Shown: positions 1 through 9,674 of the stretch, piece after piece
Numbering within the stretch: position 1 is the first letter of the stretch
How the letters are laid out: every line of letters begins with the position of its first letter
Origin: Curtobacterium sp. MCSS17_007
Lineage (GTDB): Bacteria > Actinomycetota > Actinomycetes > Actinomycetales > Microbacteriaceae
Assembly (NCBI RefSeq): GCF_003234175.2
Contig: NZ_CP126257.1
Span: 1,488,001 to 1,552,000 of the forward strand
Direction of reading: 5' to 3'
DNA: 64,000 nucleotides
Program-made: the position numbers and the translations under genes
Notes under the pieces: generated by a model
The model's database searches: none
What the model saw: the letters and a program-made list of their open reading frames with translations, nothing else
Told to the model about the DNA's origin: nothing

Positions 1-615
1 GGCGTCGACCGCAAGGACTTCAACTCGTACGGCTCGCGTCGCGGCAACCACGAGGTGATGATCCGCGGCACGTTCGCGAACATCCGCCTGCGCAACCAGC
101 TGCTCGACGGAGTGGAGGGCGGCTACACCCGCGACTTCACCACCTCCGACGGTGAGCAGTCGTTCATCTACGACGCCTCGCAGCACTACCAGGAGCAGGG
201 CATCCCGCTCGTCATCTTCGGTGGCAAGGAGTACGGCTCCGGCTCGTCGCGCGACTGGGCGGCGAAGGGCACGAACCTGCTCGGCGTCAAGGCGGTCATC
301 ACCGAGAGCTTCGAGCGGATCCACCGCTCGAACCTCATCGGCATGGGTGTCGTCCCGCTGCAGTTCCCGGCGGGCGAGACGGTCGAGTCGCTCGGCCTCG
401 ACGGCACCGAGGTCGTCTCGATCTCCGGGCTGACCGAGCTGAACGAGGGTCGCACGCCGAAGACCGTGCACGTCACGGCGGAGCCGAGCGAGCACTCGCC
501 GGCCGGCAAGCAGACCGTCGAGTTCGACGCGGTCGTCCGCATCGACACCCCCGGAGAGGCCGACTACTACCGCAACGGCGGCATCCTGCAGTACGTGCTC
601 CGGTCGCTCGTCTGA
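1..615 (+). CDS. acnA: aconitate hydratase, C-terminal part (5' end outside window)
   Basis: The reading frame is open from base 1, so the gene starts upstream of the window. Aconitase isomerises citrate and isocitrate in the TCA cycle using a 4Fe-4S cluster. What is visible is the C-terminal swivel domain of the AcnA/IRP-type family: the stretch [13 protein letters not shown], then [13 protein letters not shown] (the substrate-binding serine/arginine loop) and [21 protein letters not shown]. The cluster-binding cysteines must lie upstream. The gene ends 32 bases before a long perfect palindrome that probably terminates it. The identification is firm because these motifs are diagnostic. Confidence 0.96.
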   Translation, partial: GVDRKDFNSYGSRRGNHEVMIRGTFANIRLRNQLLDGVEGGYTRDFTTSDGEQSFIYDASQHYQEQGIPLVIFGGKEYGSGSSRDWAAKGTNLLGVKAVITESFERIHRSNLIGMGVVPLQFPAGETVESLGLDGTEVVSISGLTELNEGRTPKTVHVTAEPSEHSPAGKQTVEFDAVVRIDTPGEADYYRNGGILQYVLRSLV

Positions 616-647
616 CCGACGCGAGCACGGGTCGCTGACACGACCAC

Positions 648-699
648 GACACGGACGGGAGGCGCGGTGCCAGCTGGCACCGCGCCTCCCGTCCGTGTC
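648..699. terminator. perfect 26+26 palindrome, member of the GGACGGGAGGC family
   Basis: Two 26-base arms are exact reverse complements with no unpaired loop (arm core GGACGGGAGGCGCGGTGCC). It lies between acnA and dxs, which run in the same direction. No T-tract follows, as is usual in high-GC actinobacteria. Near-copies occur at 9624, 18651, 21225, 29127 and 31750. A terminator role is inferred from structure and position. Confidence 0.75.
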
Positions 700-746
700 C
701 CGGTTGCGCGGATAGTGTGGGGACCTGCCCCACGAAAGGAGCGCCC

Positions 747-2681
747 GTGAGCCTGCTGAGCAGCATCACGTCGCCGCGCGACCTCACGCGTCTGTCGGAC
801 GCGCAGATGACGGAACTGGCCGCCGAGATCCGTCGGTTCCTGGTCGCCGAGGTCGCGAAGACCGGCGGGCACCTCGGGCCGAACCTCGGGGTCGTCGAGC
901 TGACGCTCGCGATGCACCGCGTGTTCGACTCGCCACACGACCCCTTCGTGTTCGACACCGGGCACCAGTCGTACGTGCACAAGCTCGTCACCGGACGACA
1001 GGACTTCTCGGGGCTGCGTGAGCGCGGCGGCCTGGCCGGGTACCCGCAGCGGAGCGAGTCGGAGCACGACATCGTCGAGTCCTCGCACGCGTCCTCGTCG
1101 CTGTCCTGGGCGGACGGGATCTCCCGCGCCTTCCGGCAGACCGGGCAGGACGACCGCACCGTCGTCGCGGTCGTCGGGGACGGCGCGCTCACGGGCGGGA
1201 TGACGTGGGAGGCGCTCAACAACATCTCGGACAGCAACGACCGCCGGCTCGTCATCGTCGTCAACGACAACGGCCGGTCGTACGCACCGACGATCGGGGG
1301 CATGGCGCGCTTCCTCAGCTCCGTCCGGACCCGCCGCGAGTACCGGGCGCTGTTCGAGAAGTCGCAGGCCGTCGCCTCCCGGTTCGGCGCACCTGGGCGT
1401 GCGTTCTACCGCGGTGTGCGCGGGGGCCTCCACGGCTTCCTGTCGCGGTTCACGAACAACGAGGCGCTGTACTCGAACCTCGACATCAAGTACATCGGCC
1501 CGGTGAACGGGCACGACCAGCGGGCGATGGAGGCGGCGCTCCGGCAGGCGAAGGCGTACGGCGCGCCGACGATCGTGCACGCGATCACCGAGAAGGGCCA
1601 CGGCTTCGAGCCGGCGCTCCGCGACCAGGCGGACCAGTTCCACGCCGTCGGACACATCGACCCGGAGACGGGGGAGTCGCTCGACGTCTCCGCCGGACCG
1701 TCGTGGACGTCGGTGTTCGCGTCGACGCTGGCGTCGGTCGGTGCCGACGACGAGCGCATCGTGGCGATCACCGCCGCGATGCTCCGGCCGACCGGGCTCC
1801 ACCTGTTCCAGGAGCAGCACCCAGATCGGGTGATCGATGTCGGCATCGCGGAGCAGCACGCGGTGACGACCGCCGCGGGGCTGGCGTACGGCGGCCTGCA
1901 CCCCGTCGTGGCGCTCTACGCGACCTTCCTGAACCGGGCGTTCGACCAGGTGCTGATGGACGTCGCCCTGCACCGGGCGGGCGTGACCTTCGTGCTCGAC
2001 CGCGCGGGCATCACCGGGCCCGACGGGCCATCACACCACGGCATGTGGGACCTCGCGCTGCTGCAGGTCGTACCGGGGATCCGGATCGCCGCACCGCGTG
2101 ACGCCGCGACCCTCCGCGAGGAGTTCCGCGAGGCCGTCGCCGTCGACGACGCCCCGACGGTGCTGCGCTGGTCGAAGGGGTCGGTCGGGCCGGACATCGC
2201 CGCCGAGCGGCGGCTGTCCGACGGGGTGGACGTGCTGCGTTCCCCGTCGTCGGACCAGGAGCCAGACGTCCTGTTCGTCGCCGTCGGGTCGATGGTGCCC
2301 GTCGCGCTCGAGGCGGCGGCGCTGCTCGAAGCCCAGGGCATCGGTGCGACGGTGGTCGACCCGCGGTGGGTCGTGCCGATCCCGTCGTCGCTCATCGAGC
2401 TGTCGCGCGACCACCGCCTCGTCATCACGATCGAGGACGGCGTGCGCGTGGGCGGTGTCGGGACCCGGCTGCGGCAGGACCTGCGCGCCGCCGGGGTCGA
2501 CACCGGGGTGAACGAGCTCGGGCTGCCCGACGCGTTCATCGACCACGCGTCGCGGTCGCAGATCCTGGCCGACGTGGGGCTGACGGCCCAGGCGATCGCC
2601 CGCGACGTCATCGACCAGGTGGTCGGCACCAAGCTGCCCCAGGCGAAGCCGGCGCGGACGCGGGAGTCGGCGGACCGCTGA
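747..2681 (+). CDS. dxs: 1-deoxy-D-xylulose-5-phosphate synthase
   Basis: Dxs condenses pyruvate with glyceraldehyde 3-phosphate using thiamine diphosphate, the first step of the MEP isoprenoid pathway. The 644-residue protein has the expected length. Visible motifs are the N-terminal [12 protein letters not shown], the ThDP/Mg site [18 protein letters not shown], the transketolase pyrimidine region [17 protein letters not shown] and [16 protein letters not shown] place the start at the GTG at 747 because GAAAGGA lies 7 bases upstream; an upstream in-frame GTG at 717 lacks this. It follows acnA after the palindrome, so it probably has its own promoter in the short gap. Confidence 0.96.
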   Translation: MSLLSSITSPRDLTRLSDAQMTELAAEIRRFLVAEVAKTGGHLGPNLGVVELTLAMHRVFDSPHDPFVFDTGHQSYVHKLVTGRQDFSGLRERGGLAGYPQRSESEHDIVESSHASSSLSWADGISRAFRQTGQDDRTVVAVVGDGALTGGMTWEALNNISDSNDRRLVIVVNDNGRSYAPTIGGMARFLSSVRTRREYRALFEKSQAVASRFGAPGRAFYRGVRGGLHGFLSRFTNNEALYSNLDIKYIGPVNGHDQRAMEAALRQAKAYGAPTIVHAITEKGHGFEPALRDQADQFHAVGHIDPETGESLDVSAGPSWTSVFASTLASVGADDERIVAITAAMLRPTGLHLFQEQHPDRVIDVGIAEQHAVTTAAGLAYGGLHPVVALYATFLNRAFDQVLMDVALHRAGVTFVLDRAGITGPDGPSHHGMWDLALLQVVPGIRIAAPRDAATLREEFREAVAVDDAPTVLRWSKGSVGPDIAAERRLSDGVDVLRSPSSDQEPDVLFVAVGSMVPVALEAAALLEAQGIGATVVDPRWVVPIPSSLIELSRDHRLVITIEDGVRVGGVGTRLRQDLRAAGVDTGVNELGLPDAFIDHASRSQILADVGLTAQAIARDVIDQVVGTKLPQAKPARTRESADR

Positions 2682-2719
2682 CCCTGGCCGGCTGCGTACG
2701 GAGTTGGGACTGCGCACAC

Positions 2720-3051
2720 ATGAACAGCATCTTCGAATCGGTGTCGACGAGGGAGTTCCGCGCAGACCTCGCCGCTGTCATGGGCCGGGCGACGTTCGGG
2801 CACGAGCGGATCGCCGTCACGCGCAACGGCAAGGTCGCGGTGTCGTCCTCGGTCTCGACGACCTGGAACTCCTCGAGCAGCTCGAGGACGCTGCGGACCT
2901 GCGTCCTCGCCTGGCGGGTGCGCGCCGTGTCGGTGTCGGTGTCGAAGCAGGGAACCGACATCGAGCCAGGCTGCGTGCCTGGTTCGATGTCGGTTCCGTG
3001 GTCGGGACGGTGACCTCGCGCGGGGCCTTGCTCAGCCGACGGTCAGCGTGA
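2720..3051 (+). pseudogene. frameshifted Phd/YefM-type antitoxin remnant
   Basis: From the ATG at 2720 the frame reads a typical Phd/YefM N-terminus (STREFRADLAAVMGRA, then HERIAVTRNGKVAV). Around 2840 the family pattern jumps to another frame, which continues GLDDLELLEQLEDAADLRPRLAGAR, the usual antitoxin middle. One base has therefore been lost or gained. No toxin gene follows on this strand; the next gene is convergent. Phd antitoxins bind DNA and neutralise a Doc/RelE-type toxin, but this copy looks broken and orphaned. The 3' end is uncertain because the second frame runs on into a hairpin. Confidence 0.6.
2951..2997. terminator. 21-bp stem hairpin between convergent genes
   Basis: Arms 2951-2971 and 2977-2997 (GGAACCGACATCGAGCCAGGC and its complement with one G-T pair) enclose a 5-base loop. 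It sits between the antitoxin remnant and the convergent fadB-like gene. It is not related in sequence to the GGACGGGAGGC palindromes. A bidirectional terminator is the simplest reading. Confidence 0.6.
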
Positions 3052-5181
3052 GGCGGGGCCGACGATCGCCGGGTCGTGGAACGTGCCGGCGAAGACACGC
3101 TCGGACGCACCCGAACGGTCGAGGTAGGGGCTGATGCCGCCGGCCTGGAACGGGTAGCCCGCGCCGAGGATCAGCCCGAGGTCGATCTCCTCGACGTGCT
3201 CGACCACGCGGTCCTCGAGCATGCGGTGCACCTCGTCGGCCAGGGCGTCCTCGAACCGCTGCTGCATCGTGGCCGCATCGACCGGCTGCGCATCCTTCTT
3301 GGACGGCGCGACGAGCTTCACGGCGGCGGCGTCGTACCCGGTCGCGTTGCCCTTCTTGTCGCGGGTCAGGATCGTCCCGTGCTCCGCGATCCGCTTCAGG
3401 CCGTCACCGGGGTAGAAGCGCTCGGGCCACGCGGCGTGGTGGGAGTCGAGCACGTGTGCGCCGACGGGCAGGCCGACGAGCTCGAGCAGCTCGAACGGTG
3501 ACATCGGCAGACCGAGCGGTGCCGCACCCTCGGCGACGGTCTCGAAGGGAGTGCCCTCCTCGACGCCGCGCATCGCCTCGCCGAGCACCCGGGCGAGCAC
3601 CCGGTTGACGACGAAGCCCGGCTGGTCGGCCGTGATGATCGCGGTCTTCTTCAGGGTCTTCGCGACGGCGAGGGCCGTGGCGAGGGCCTCGTCCGAGGTC
3701 TTCGCAGCGCGGACCACCTCGAGCAGGGGCATCACGGCGACCGGGTTGAAGAAGTGGAAGCCGACGAGGCGCTCCGGGTGCTCGAGCACCGACGCCATCT
3801 CGTCGACCGACAGCGACGAGGTGTTGGTCGCCAGGATCGCGTCGGGCGCGATGACCTGCTCGATCTTCCGGAACACGTCCTGCTTGACGCTCATCTCCTC
3901 GAAGACGGCCTCGATGACCCAGTCGGCGTCCGCGAACGCGTCGTACGACACCGAACCGCTCACGAGTGCCTTGATGCGGTTCGCGTCGTCCGGGGAGACC
4001 CGCTTCTTGGCGAGCAGCTCGTCGACCGAGGACCGGATGCGCTCGACGCCGGCGTCGACCCGCGACTGGTCGACGTCGGTGATGACGACCGGGACCCCGA
4101 GCCGTCGGGCGAACAGCAGCGCGAACTGGGACGCCATGAGCCCGGCACCGAGGACGCCGACCTTCGTGATCTTCTTCGCCTCGACGCCCTCGGGAGCGCC
4201 GACGGGCTTCTTCGCGCGCTTCTGCACGAGGTCGAACGCGTACATCGACGCGGCGAACTGGTCACCGGCGAGCAGGTCGGCCAGGGCGTCGTCCTCGCCG
4301 GCGAAACGCTCCTCGAGCGACCCCGACTTCGCGGCGGCGACCAGGTCGAGCGCTCGGAACGGCGACTTCGGGACGGTGCCGATCTTCGAGGCGACCTGCT
4401 GTCGCGCCACCTTGACGACGGTGCCCCAGGCGGCCTTCTCGAGCATGCCCGGCTCGTTCTTGCGGACCACCTTCGTGCGGCCGGCCACGACGCCGTCCGC
4501 CCAGGCGACCGCGGACGGCAGGAACGTCACCGACGGGATGAGCGCGTCGCCGATGCCGAGCTCGACGGCGGCCGGGCCGTCCATGAGCCGGTTGTTCTTC
4601 AGCGGGTTCTCCACGATGACGCGGAGGGCCTTCTCGGGCCCGATCAGACGAGGGAGCAGCGTGGCGCCACCCCAGCCGGGGATGATGCCGAGGAAGACCT
4701 CGGGCAGGCCGATGCCCTGTGCCGCTGACGAGAACACCCGGTAGGTGCAGTGCAGGGCGATCTCGAGCCCACCACCGAGCGCGATGCCGTTCACGAACGC
4801 GAACGACGGCACACCGAGGTCGGTGAGCTTGCGGAGCGTGGCGTGGCCCAGCGCTCCGAGTTCGTGAGCGACCTCGCGCGAGGGCAGTGCCGCCGCCTGC
4901 GACAGGTCGGCGCCGGCGGCGAAGCAGTACTCCTTGCCGGTGATCGCGACCGCTTGGATGCTCCCGGCGGCAGCCTCGGCACGCAGGGTGTCGAGCACGT
5001 CGGACAGCTCGCGCATGGTGCGCGGGCCGAGGGTCGATGGACGCTTGTAGTCCTTGCCGTTGTCGAGCGTGACGAGTGCGAGCGTGCCGCCGGACGGCAG
5101 CGGCACGTGCTTGACGTACGAGTGGGTGACGACCTCGTCGGCACTGAGCTCGGTCAGCTGGTCGATCGGGGTGGTGGTCAT
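3043..5181 (-). CDS. fadB: multifunctional enoyl-CoA hydratase / 3-hydroxyacyl-CoA dehydrogenase
   Basis: Catalyses the hydration and NAD-dependent dehydrogenation steps of fatty-acid beta-oxidation. The 712-residue protein has an N-terminal crotonase domain (GKEYCFAAGADLSQ; NGIALGGGLEIALHC; oxyanion-hole glycines) and a C-terminal dehydrogenase with the Rossmann motif VGVLGAGLMASQFA, NTSSLSVDEMA, and HFFNPVAVMPLLEVV with the catalytic histidine. I use the ATG at 5181 (start MTTTPIDQL) although the frame is open farther upstream, because it lies 2 bases after the stop of the thiolase gene. The pair is an operon encoding the two subunits of a trifunctional-type complex. Confidence 0.93.
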   Translation of the reverse strand: MTTTPIDQLTELSADEVVTHSYVKHVPLPSGGTLALVTLDNGKDYKRPSTLGPRTMRELSDVLDTLRAEAAAGSIQAVAITGKEYCFAAGADLSQAAALPSREVAHELGALGHATLRKLTDLGVPSFAFVNGIALGGGLEIALHCTYRVFSSAAQGIGLPEVFLGIIPGWGGATLLPRLIGPEKALRVIVENPLKNNRLMDGPAAVELGIGDALIPSVTFLPSAVAWADGVVAGRTKVVRKNEPGMLEKAAWGTVVKVARQQVASKIGTVPKSPFRALDLVAAAKSGSLEERFAGEDDALADLLAGDQFAASMYAFDLVQKRAKKPVGAPEGVEAKKITKVGVLGAGLMASQFALLFARRLGVPVVITDVDQSRVDAGVERIRSSVDELLAKKRVSPDDANRIKALVSGSVSYDAFADADWVIEAVFEEMSVKQDVFRKIEQVIAPDAILATNTSSLSVDEMASVLEHPERLVGFHFFNPVAVMPLLEVVRAAKTSDEALATALAVAKTLKKTAIITADQPGFVVNRVLARVLGEAMRGVEEGTPFETVAEGAAPLGLPMSPFELLELVGLPVGAHVLDSHHAAWPERFYPGDGLKRIAEHGTILTRDKKGNATGYDAAAVKLVAPSKKDAQPVDAATMQQRFEDALADEVHRMLEDRVVEHVEEIDLGLILGAGYPFQAGGISPYLDRSGASERVFAGTFHDPAIVGPASR

Positions 5182-5183
5182 CG

Positions 5184-6395
5184 TCAGGCCGCCTTCCGTG
5201 CCGCGCTCTTGCTGAAGTTCGGGTTCTCCCAGATGACGGTGCCGCCCTGGCCCAGGCCGATGCACATCGTCGTGATGCCGTACCGGACGTCCGGTCGCTC
5301 GGCGAACTGCGCGGCGAGCTGGTTCATCAGGCGGACACCGCTCGACGCGAGCGGGTGCCCGACGGCGATCGCGCCGCCCCAGGCGTTCACGTTCGGGGAG
5401 TCCTGGGCGATGCCGTAGTTGTCGAGGAACGCGAGCACCTGGACGGCGAACGCCTCGTTGATCTCGAACAGGCCGATGTCGTCGATCGTCAGGCCCGCCT
5501 TGCGGAGCGCCTTGTCGGTCGCGGGCACGGGACCGACGCCCATCACCTCGGGCTCGACGCCCGCGAATGCGAACGAGACCATGCGCATCTTCGTCGGCAG
5601 ACCGTGCTGCTTCGCGCCGTCCTCGGACGCGAGCAGGCTCATGGTGGCGCCGTCGTTGAGACCGGCCGCGTTGCCGGCGGTGACCCGTCCGTGGGGCCGG
5701 AACGGCGTGCGCAGCGCAGCCAGGGCCTCCAGGGTGGTACCCGGACGCGGCGGCTCGTCCGTCGTGACGATGTCCCAGCCCTCGCCGGTGTTCACCTCGA
5801 CCGGGATCACGTCGGGCTGCAGCTTGCCGGCCGCCCACGCGGCGGCGTAGCGCTGCTGCGACTGGACGGCGAAGGCGTCGGTGCGGTCCTTCGTGATGGC
5901 GGGGAAGCGGTCGTGCAGTCGCTCGGCGGTGCTGCCCATGACGAGTGCGTCGGTCGCGACCATGCGCTCCGCGACGAACCGCGGGTTCACGTCGGCGCCG
6001 AAGCCCATCGGGTGGCGACCCATGTGCTCGACCCCACCGGCGATGGCGACGTCGGCGGCGCCGAAGGCGATCGCGCCGGCCAGCGTGGTGACGCTCGTCA
6101 TCGCGCCGGCGCACATCCGGTCGATCGCGTAGCCGGGGACCGACTTCGGCAGACCGGCCAGCATGCCGACCGTGCGGCCGAGGGTCAGGCCCTGGTCGCC
6201 CTGCTGGGTGGTGGCGGCCACGGCGACGTCGTCGACCGCCGCGCCGTCGAGCTGGCTGTTCCGGTCGAGCAGACCGCGCATCGCGTGGACCGCGAGGTCG
6301 TCGGCGCGGGTCTTCCAGAACACCCCCTTCTCACCGGCTCGTCCGAACGGTGTGCGCACACCGTCCACGAACACGACGTCTGATGCCTTGGGCAA
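5184..6395 (-). CDS. fadA: acetyl-CoA C-acyltransferase (beta-ketothiolase)
   Basis: Thiolytic cleavage of 3-ketoacyl-CoA, the last beta-oxidation step. The 403-residue protein matches the family: nucleophilic cysteine 95 in DRMCAGAMTS, GGVEHMGRHPMGF, NEAFAVQVLAF, the GHPLASSG histidine and the second active cysteine in TTMCIGLGQGG. The start is a TTG at 6395 preceded by a GGAG on the minus strand. It is the first gene of a two-gene operon with the downstream hydratase/dehydrogenase. No regulator is adjacent. Confidence 0.94.
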   Translation of the reverse strand: MPKASDVVFVDGVRTPFGRAGEKGVFWKTRADDLAVHAMRGLLDRNSQLDGAAVDDVAVAATTQQGDQGLTLGRTVGMLAGLPKSVPGYAIDRMCAGAMTSVTTLAGAIAFGAADVAIAGGVEHMGRHPMGFGADVNPRFVAERMVATDALVMGSTAERLHDRFPAITKDRTDAFAVQSQQRYAAAWAAGKLQPDVIPVEVNTGEGWDIVTTDEPPRPGTTLEALAALRTPFRPHGRVTAGNAAGLNDGATMSLLASEDGAKQHGLPTKMRMVSFAFAGVEPEVMGVGPVPATDKALRKAGLTIDDIGLFEINEAFAVQVLAFLDNYGIAQDSPNVNAWGGAIAVGHPLASSGVRLMNQLAAQFAERPDVRYGITTMCIGLGQGGTVIWENPNFSKSAARKAA

Positions 6396-6521
6396 TCCGG
6401 GCCTCCAGATCCTCTTCGATCGAGTCGGGGCACGTTCCGCCCCGACCGGCCGGGCCGAGCCCGGCGACGGTACCGACGCTATGCCCGCAGCCTGGGCGGA
6501 CGCATGCCGGTTGGGGTGTTC

Positions 6522-7784
6522 CTACGAGCCGGTGTTGCGCTCGGCAGCAGGCTGCTGTGCGGCCTCGACAAAGGCGTCCGCGATGATCGACGCCGTCTCC
6601 TCGACCTGCCAGGGGCGGGCGTCGTGGGAAGCCAGGGCAGCGCCGACGGTCTCGGTCGCGATCGGCGTCGGCGGCTCCCAGGACACCACCCGCAGGGTCT
6701 CCGGGGTGAGCAGGTTCTCGACGGGCACGTCGAGTTCCTCGGCGCGCGCGACGACGGCGGCCCGTGCGGCCTTGTAACGGCGGTCCGCGTCGGGGTTGCG
6801 GTCCGCCCAGGCGCGGGGTGGCGGGAGCGTGGCCTCGCCGGTGCCGCGGAGCTTCGGCAGGTCGTCGGTCGTGCGTCCCTCCTCGACGGCGGCCCACCAG
6901 CGGTCGAGCTCGGAGCGGCTCGCGCGGCCGGTGAAGGCCTTCACGGCGCTCAGCTCGGACTTCGAGGTCGGGTTCGCCGCGGCGGCCGCCACGATCGCCG
7001 AGTCCGGGATGATGCGCCCCGGGGCGGTGTCGACCTCGCGGGCGTAGGCGTCGCGGGCGGTCCAGAGCGACCGGGCGATCGCGAGTGCACGCGCGCCGCG
7101 GAGCGCGTGCATGCCGGACAGGCGACGCCACGGCTCGGCCTTCGGGGGCTTCGGGGCCCGAGTCAGGACGGCGGCGAACTCCTCGGCGGCGATCCGGGAC
7201 TTGCCGGCGGCGTCGAGCACCGCGGCGAGGGCGTCGCGCAGGTCCGGGAGCAGTTCGACGTCGAGCGCGGCGTAGACGAGCCACGCCTGGGGGAGCGGAC
7301 GCGTCGACCAGTCGGCGGCGGAGTGCGCCTTGGCGAGCGTGATGCCGAGGAGCTGCTCGACGACCGCGCCGAGGCCGACCCGGGGGAACCCGGCGATCCG
7401 GGCACCCAGTTCGGTGTCGAAGATGCGGGTCGGGACGAGGCCGACCTCCTGCAGGCACGGCAGGTCCTGCGAGGCGGCGTGGAAGAGCCACTCCTCGTCG
7501 ACGATCGCCTCCTGCAGCTCCGCGAAGTCGCCGATCGGGATCGGGTCGAACAGGAACGCCCCGGCGCCGCGGCGGAAGACCTGGATCAGGTACGCCCGCT
7601 GCGAGTACCGGTAGCCGCTCGCGCGCTCGGCGTCGACCGCGACCGGGCCGTGTCCGGCGGCGATCGCGGCGACCGCCTGCAGGTACTCGTCGCGGTCCTC
7701 GATCACGCGGACGGTGGCGTGCGCGTCCTCGAACGCGGGGTCGGCCGGGCCGGCGGGGTCGGCCGGGCTGGCGGGGTCGGTCAC
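6522..7784 (-). CDS. rnd: ribonuclease D-like 3'-5' exonuclease with HRDC domain
   Basis: A DEDD-family exonuclease that trims the 3' ends of RNA in the cytoplasm. The N-terminal half shows the motifs VAVDAERASGYRY (Exo I, D and E), FHAASQDLPCLQEVGL (Exo II) and LVYAALDVELLPDLRDAL (Exo III with Y and D). The second half has an HRDC-type helical region (MHALRGARALAIARSLWTARDAYAREVD). It is 420 residues. The start is a GTG at 7784 after GAGGAGG; the longer upstream frame is a shadow. The GTGA overlap with the DUF3000 stop shows translational coupling. Confidence 0.93.
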   Translation of the reverse strand: MTDPASPADPAGPADPAFEDAHATVRVIEDRDEYLQAVAAIAAGHGPVAVDAERASGYRYSQRAYLIQVFRRGAGAFLFDPIPIGDFAELQEAIVDEEWLFHAASQDLPCLQEVGLVPTRIFDTELGARIAGFPRVGLGAVVEQLLGITLAKAHSAADWSTRPLPQAWLVYAALDVELLPDLRDALAAVLDAAGKSRIAAEEFAAVLTRAPKPPKAEPWRRLSGMHALRGARALAIARSLWTARDAYAREVDTAPGRIIPDSAIVAAAAANPTSKSELSAVKAFTGRASRSELDRWWAAVEEGRTTDDLPKLRGTGEATLPPPRAWADRNPDADRRYKAARAAVVARAEELDVPVENLLTPETLRVVSWEPPTPIATETVGAALASHDARPWQVEETASIIADAFVEAAQQPAAERNTGS

Positions 7785-8362
7785 TTCGTGGTCCTCCTCG
7801 GAGCCAGCAGGGTCACGCCGTCGGACGCCGGCGGGAGCCCCGCGAGCATCGCGACGATCTCCTCCCATGCTTCGACGTGCGCGGTCAGGTCCTCGTCGCG
7901 GGGCGTCCACGAGGCCCGGAGCTCGAGCTGTGCGCCGTCGCCCTGGGCTGCGAGGTCGCCGTAGCCGCGCGAGATGATCTTGGTCGCCGTGCCCGACGCC
8001 CGGTCGTAGGTCGCCCCGTGGGCCGCGAGCGCGTCGACGAGCCAGCTCCAGGTGACGTCGGCGACGAACTCGTCGACGCCGATCTCCGGTTCGAGCGGCG
8101 CCTGCGCGAACGTCACGACGCGGAACGCGCCGCCCCACCCCTCGGGTTCTGCGGGGTCGTACAGCGCGATGAAGCGGCCGGTCCCGAGGTCGGAGTCAAT
8201 GCCGTGCACGGCGCCCGACACGTCCGCCGCGAGGGCGATCGAGAACGGCGCGATCCGCGACGGCGAGGGGATCTCGGTGACGGTGGTCTCGGTGCGGGTC
8301 CGGCCCGATGCGACGAACGCGCGCAGGCGTTCGAAGGCCTCGGGCTCTCGGGATTCGGACAC
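7781..8362 (-). CDS. DUF3000 family protein
   Basis: A 193-residue soluble protein of the actinobacterial DUF3000 family (RIAPFSIALAADV, LGTGRFIALYDP, GWGGAFRVVTFAQAPLEPEIG, DVTWSWLVDALAAHGA, GTATKIISRGYGD, ELRASWTP). The function is unknown. From established knowledge it commonly lies directly upstream of RNase D, as here with a 4-base stop/start overlap, so an RNA-related role is possible but unproven. It starts with GTG at 8362, only 23 bases from the divergent hydrolase start. Confidence 0.88.
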   Translation of the reverse strand: MSESREPEAFERLRAFVASGRTRTETTVTEIPSPSRIAPFSIALAADVSGAVHGIDSDLGTGRFIALYDPAEPEGWGGAFRVVTFAQAPLEPEIGVDEFVADVTWSWLVDALAAHGATYDRASGTATKIISRGYGDLAAQGDGAQLELRASWTPRDEDLTAHVEAWEEIVAMLAGLPPASDGVTLLAPRRTTK

Positions 8363-8385
8363 GCTTGCAGACTAGGCTCCGGACC

Positions 8386-9609
8386 ATGTCCCGATCAGCG
8401 CGACCCGCCGAGGACGTCGTCCAGGAGACCGCACGATCGGCCGGGTTCGTCGCCCTCGGCGCGGGCATCGCCGCCGCGGCGGTGACCACCGCGGTGATCG
8501 GCGGCTTCGTCGCCGCCGTCGCCCGAGCGGTCGTCACGCCCGACCGGAAGCGCGTCGAGCGCGTGCCGATCCACGCCGTCGACCCCGGTCGGATGACCGT
8601 CACCCTCGAACGCACGGCCGACACCGAGCTGCAGGGCCGCTACAGCCTCTGGTTCGGCGGCGGGACCGGGCACATGCGCATCGGCGAGGTGCTCGGCACC
8701 ACCGACACGACCGTCACCCGGCGAATCATCGCGATCGACGCCGGCGACCCGACCGCAGCCCGACGCGGACGCTGGGGCGGCTGGTTCTACCTGACCCCCG
8801 GCGAGCTCGACGTCCCGGTCGAGGACGTCGACATCCCGACCCCGAACGGCCCCGCACCGGCGTGGGTCGTCCGCGCCGACGACCCAGACGCGCCCTGGGC
8901 GGTGCTCGTGCACGGCCGTGGGGTCACCCGCGCCGAGACGATCCGCGCCGTCCCGGTCTTCCGTGCCGCCGGGTACTCGGTCGTGCTCGCGTCGTGGCGG
9001 AACGACGGCGTCGCCCCGCGCAGCGACGACGGTCGCTACGGACTCGGCAGCACCGAGTGGGAGGACGTCGACGGCGTCCTCCGCTGGCTCGCCGCGCAGC
9101 AGGCGCGGAGCGTCGTGCTCATGGGCTGGTCGATGGGCGGCGCGGTCGTCCTGCAGACGCTCGTGCGGTCACGCTTCGCCGGCCTCGTCGACGGGATCGT
9201 GCTCGAGTCGCCGGTCGTCGACTGGCACGCGGTGCTCAAGTCGCAGAGCCGGGTCCTGAAGCTCCCGCGCCCGGTGCGCAAGGTCGCGCAGCGCATCCTC
9301 CGCACGCCGGTGCTGCACCACGTCGCCGGGCTGCACCACCCGGTGGACCTCCGGGAGCTCGACATGGTCGCCCGGGCCGACGAGCTGTCGGTGCCGATCC
9401 TCATCCTGCACAGCGACGACGACGGGTTCGTGCCGTCGTCGGCGTCGCACGAGCTGGCGCGCATCCGGCCCGACATCGTGCGGCTCGAGGTGCAGACGAC
9501 CGCGCGGCACACCAAGCTCTGGAACCACGACGCCGACTGGTTCGACGCGCGGATCCTCGCGTGGCTCACCGAGGTGGTACAGCCGACGGACGCGACCAGC
9601 GCGCGGTAG
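8386..9609 (+). CDS. alpha/beta hydrolase with N-terminal membrane segment
   Basis: A 407-residue hydrolase. Residues ~17-45 are a hydrophobic anchor (FVALGAGIAAAAVTTAVIGG). The alpha/beta fold follows from about residue 160: an oxyanion strand AVLVHGRGVTRAE, the nucleophile elbow VLMGWSMGGAVVLQ (serine), a late aspartate in ILILHSDDDGFVP and a histidine near TARHTKLW. The substrate cannot be inferred; the fold resembles peptidase S9-like esterases. I chose the ATG at 8386 because an upstream start would overlap the divergent DUF3000 gene. The gap to that gene is 23 bases, so its promoter must overlap or it is nearly leaderless. Confidence 0.85.
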   Translation: MSRSARPAEDVVQETARSAGFVALGAGIAAAAVTTAVIGGFVAAVARAVVTPDRKRVERVPIHAVDPGRMTVTLERTADTELQGRYSLWFGGGTGHMRIGEVLGTTDTTVTRRIIAIDAGDPTAARRGRWGGWFYLTPGELDVPVEDVDIPTPNGPAPAWVVRADDPDAPWAVLVHGRGVTRAETIRAVPVFRAAGYSVVLASWRNDGVAPRSDDGRYGLGSTEWEDVDGVLRWLAAQQARSVVLMGWSMGGAVVLQTLVRSRFAGLVDGIVLESPVVDWHAVLKSQSRVLKLPRPVRKVAQRILRTPVLHHVAGLHHPVDLRELDMVARADELSVPILILHSDDDGFVPSSASHELARIRPDIVRLEVQTTARHTKLWNHDADWFDARILAWLTEVVQPTDATSAR

Positions 9610-9623
9610 ACGCGAGCGACGGT

Positions 9624-9667
9624 CGGACGGGAGGCACGGTGCCAGCTGGCACCGTGCCTCCCGTCCG
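9624..9667. terminator. perfect 22+22 palindrome, GGACGGGAGGC family
   Basis: Exact palindrome with arm CGGACGGGAGGCACGGTGCC plus AG, placed between convergent genes (hydrolase on plus, toxin-locus gene on minus). It differs from the 648 copy by a G-to-A change matched by compensatory C-to-T on the other arm, so the pairing is conserved. Probable bidirectional terminator. Confidence 0.75.
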
Positions 9668-9674
9668 TCACGGG

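Noticed and set aside
567..1973. 468-codon minus-strand frame opposite dxs
   Set aside because: Shadow of dxs; low-complexity Arg/Val/Asp composition and no ribosome site.
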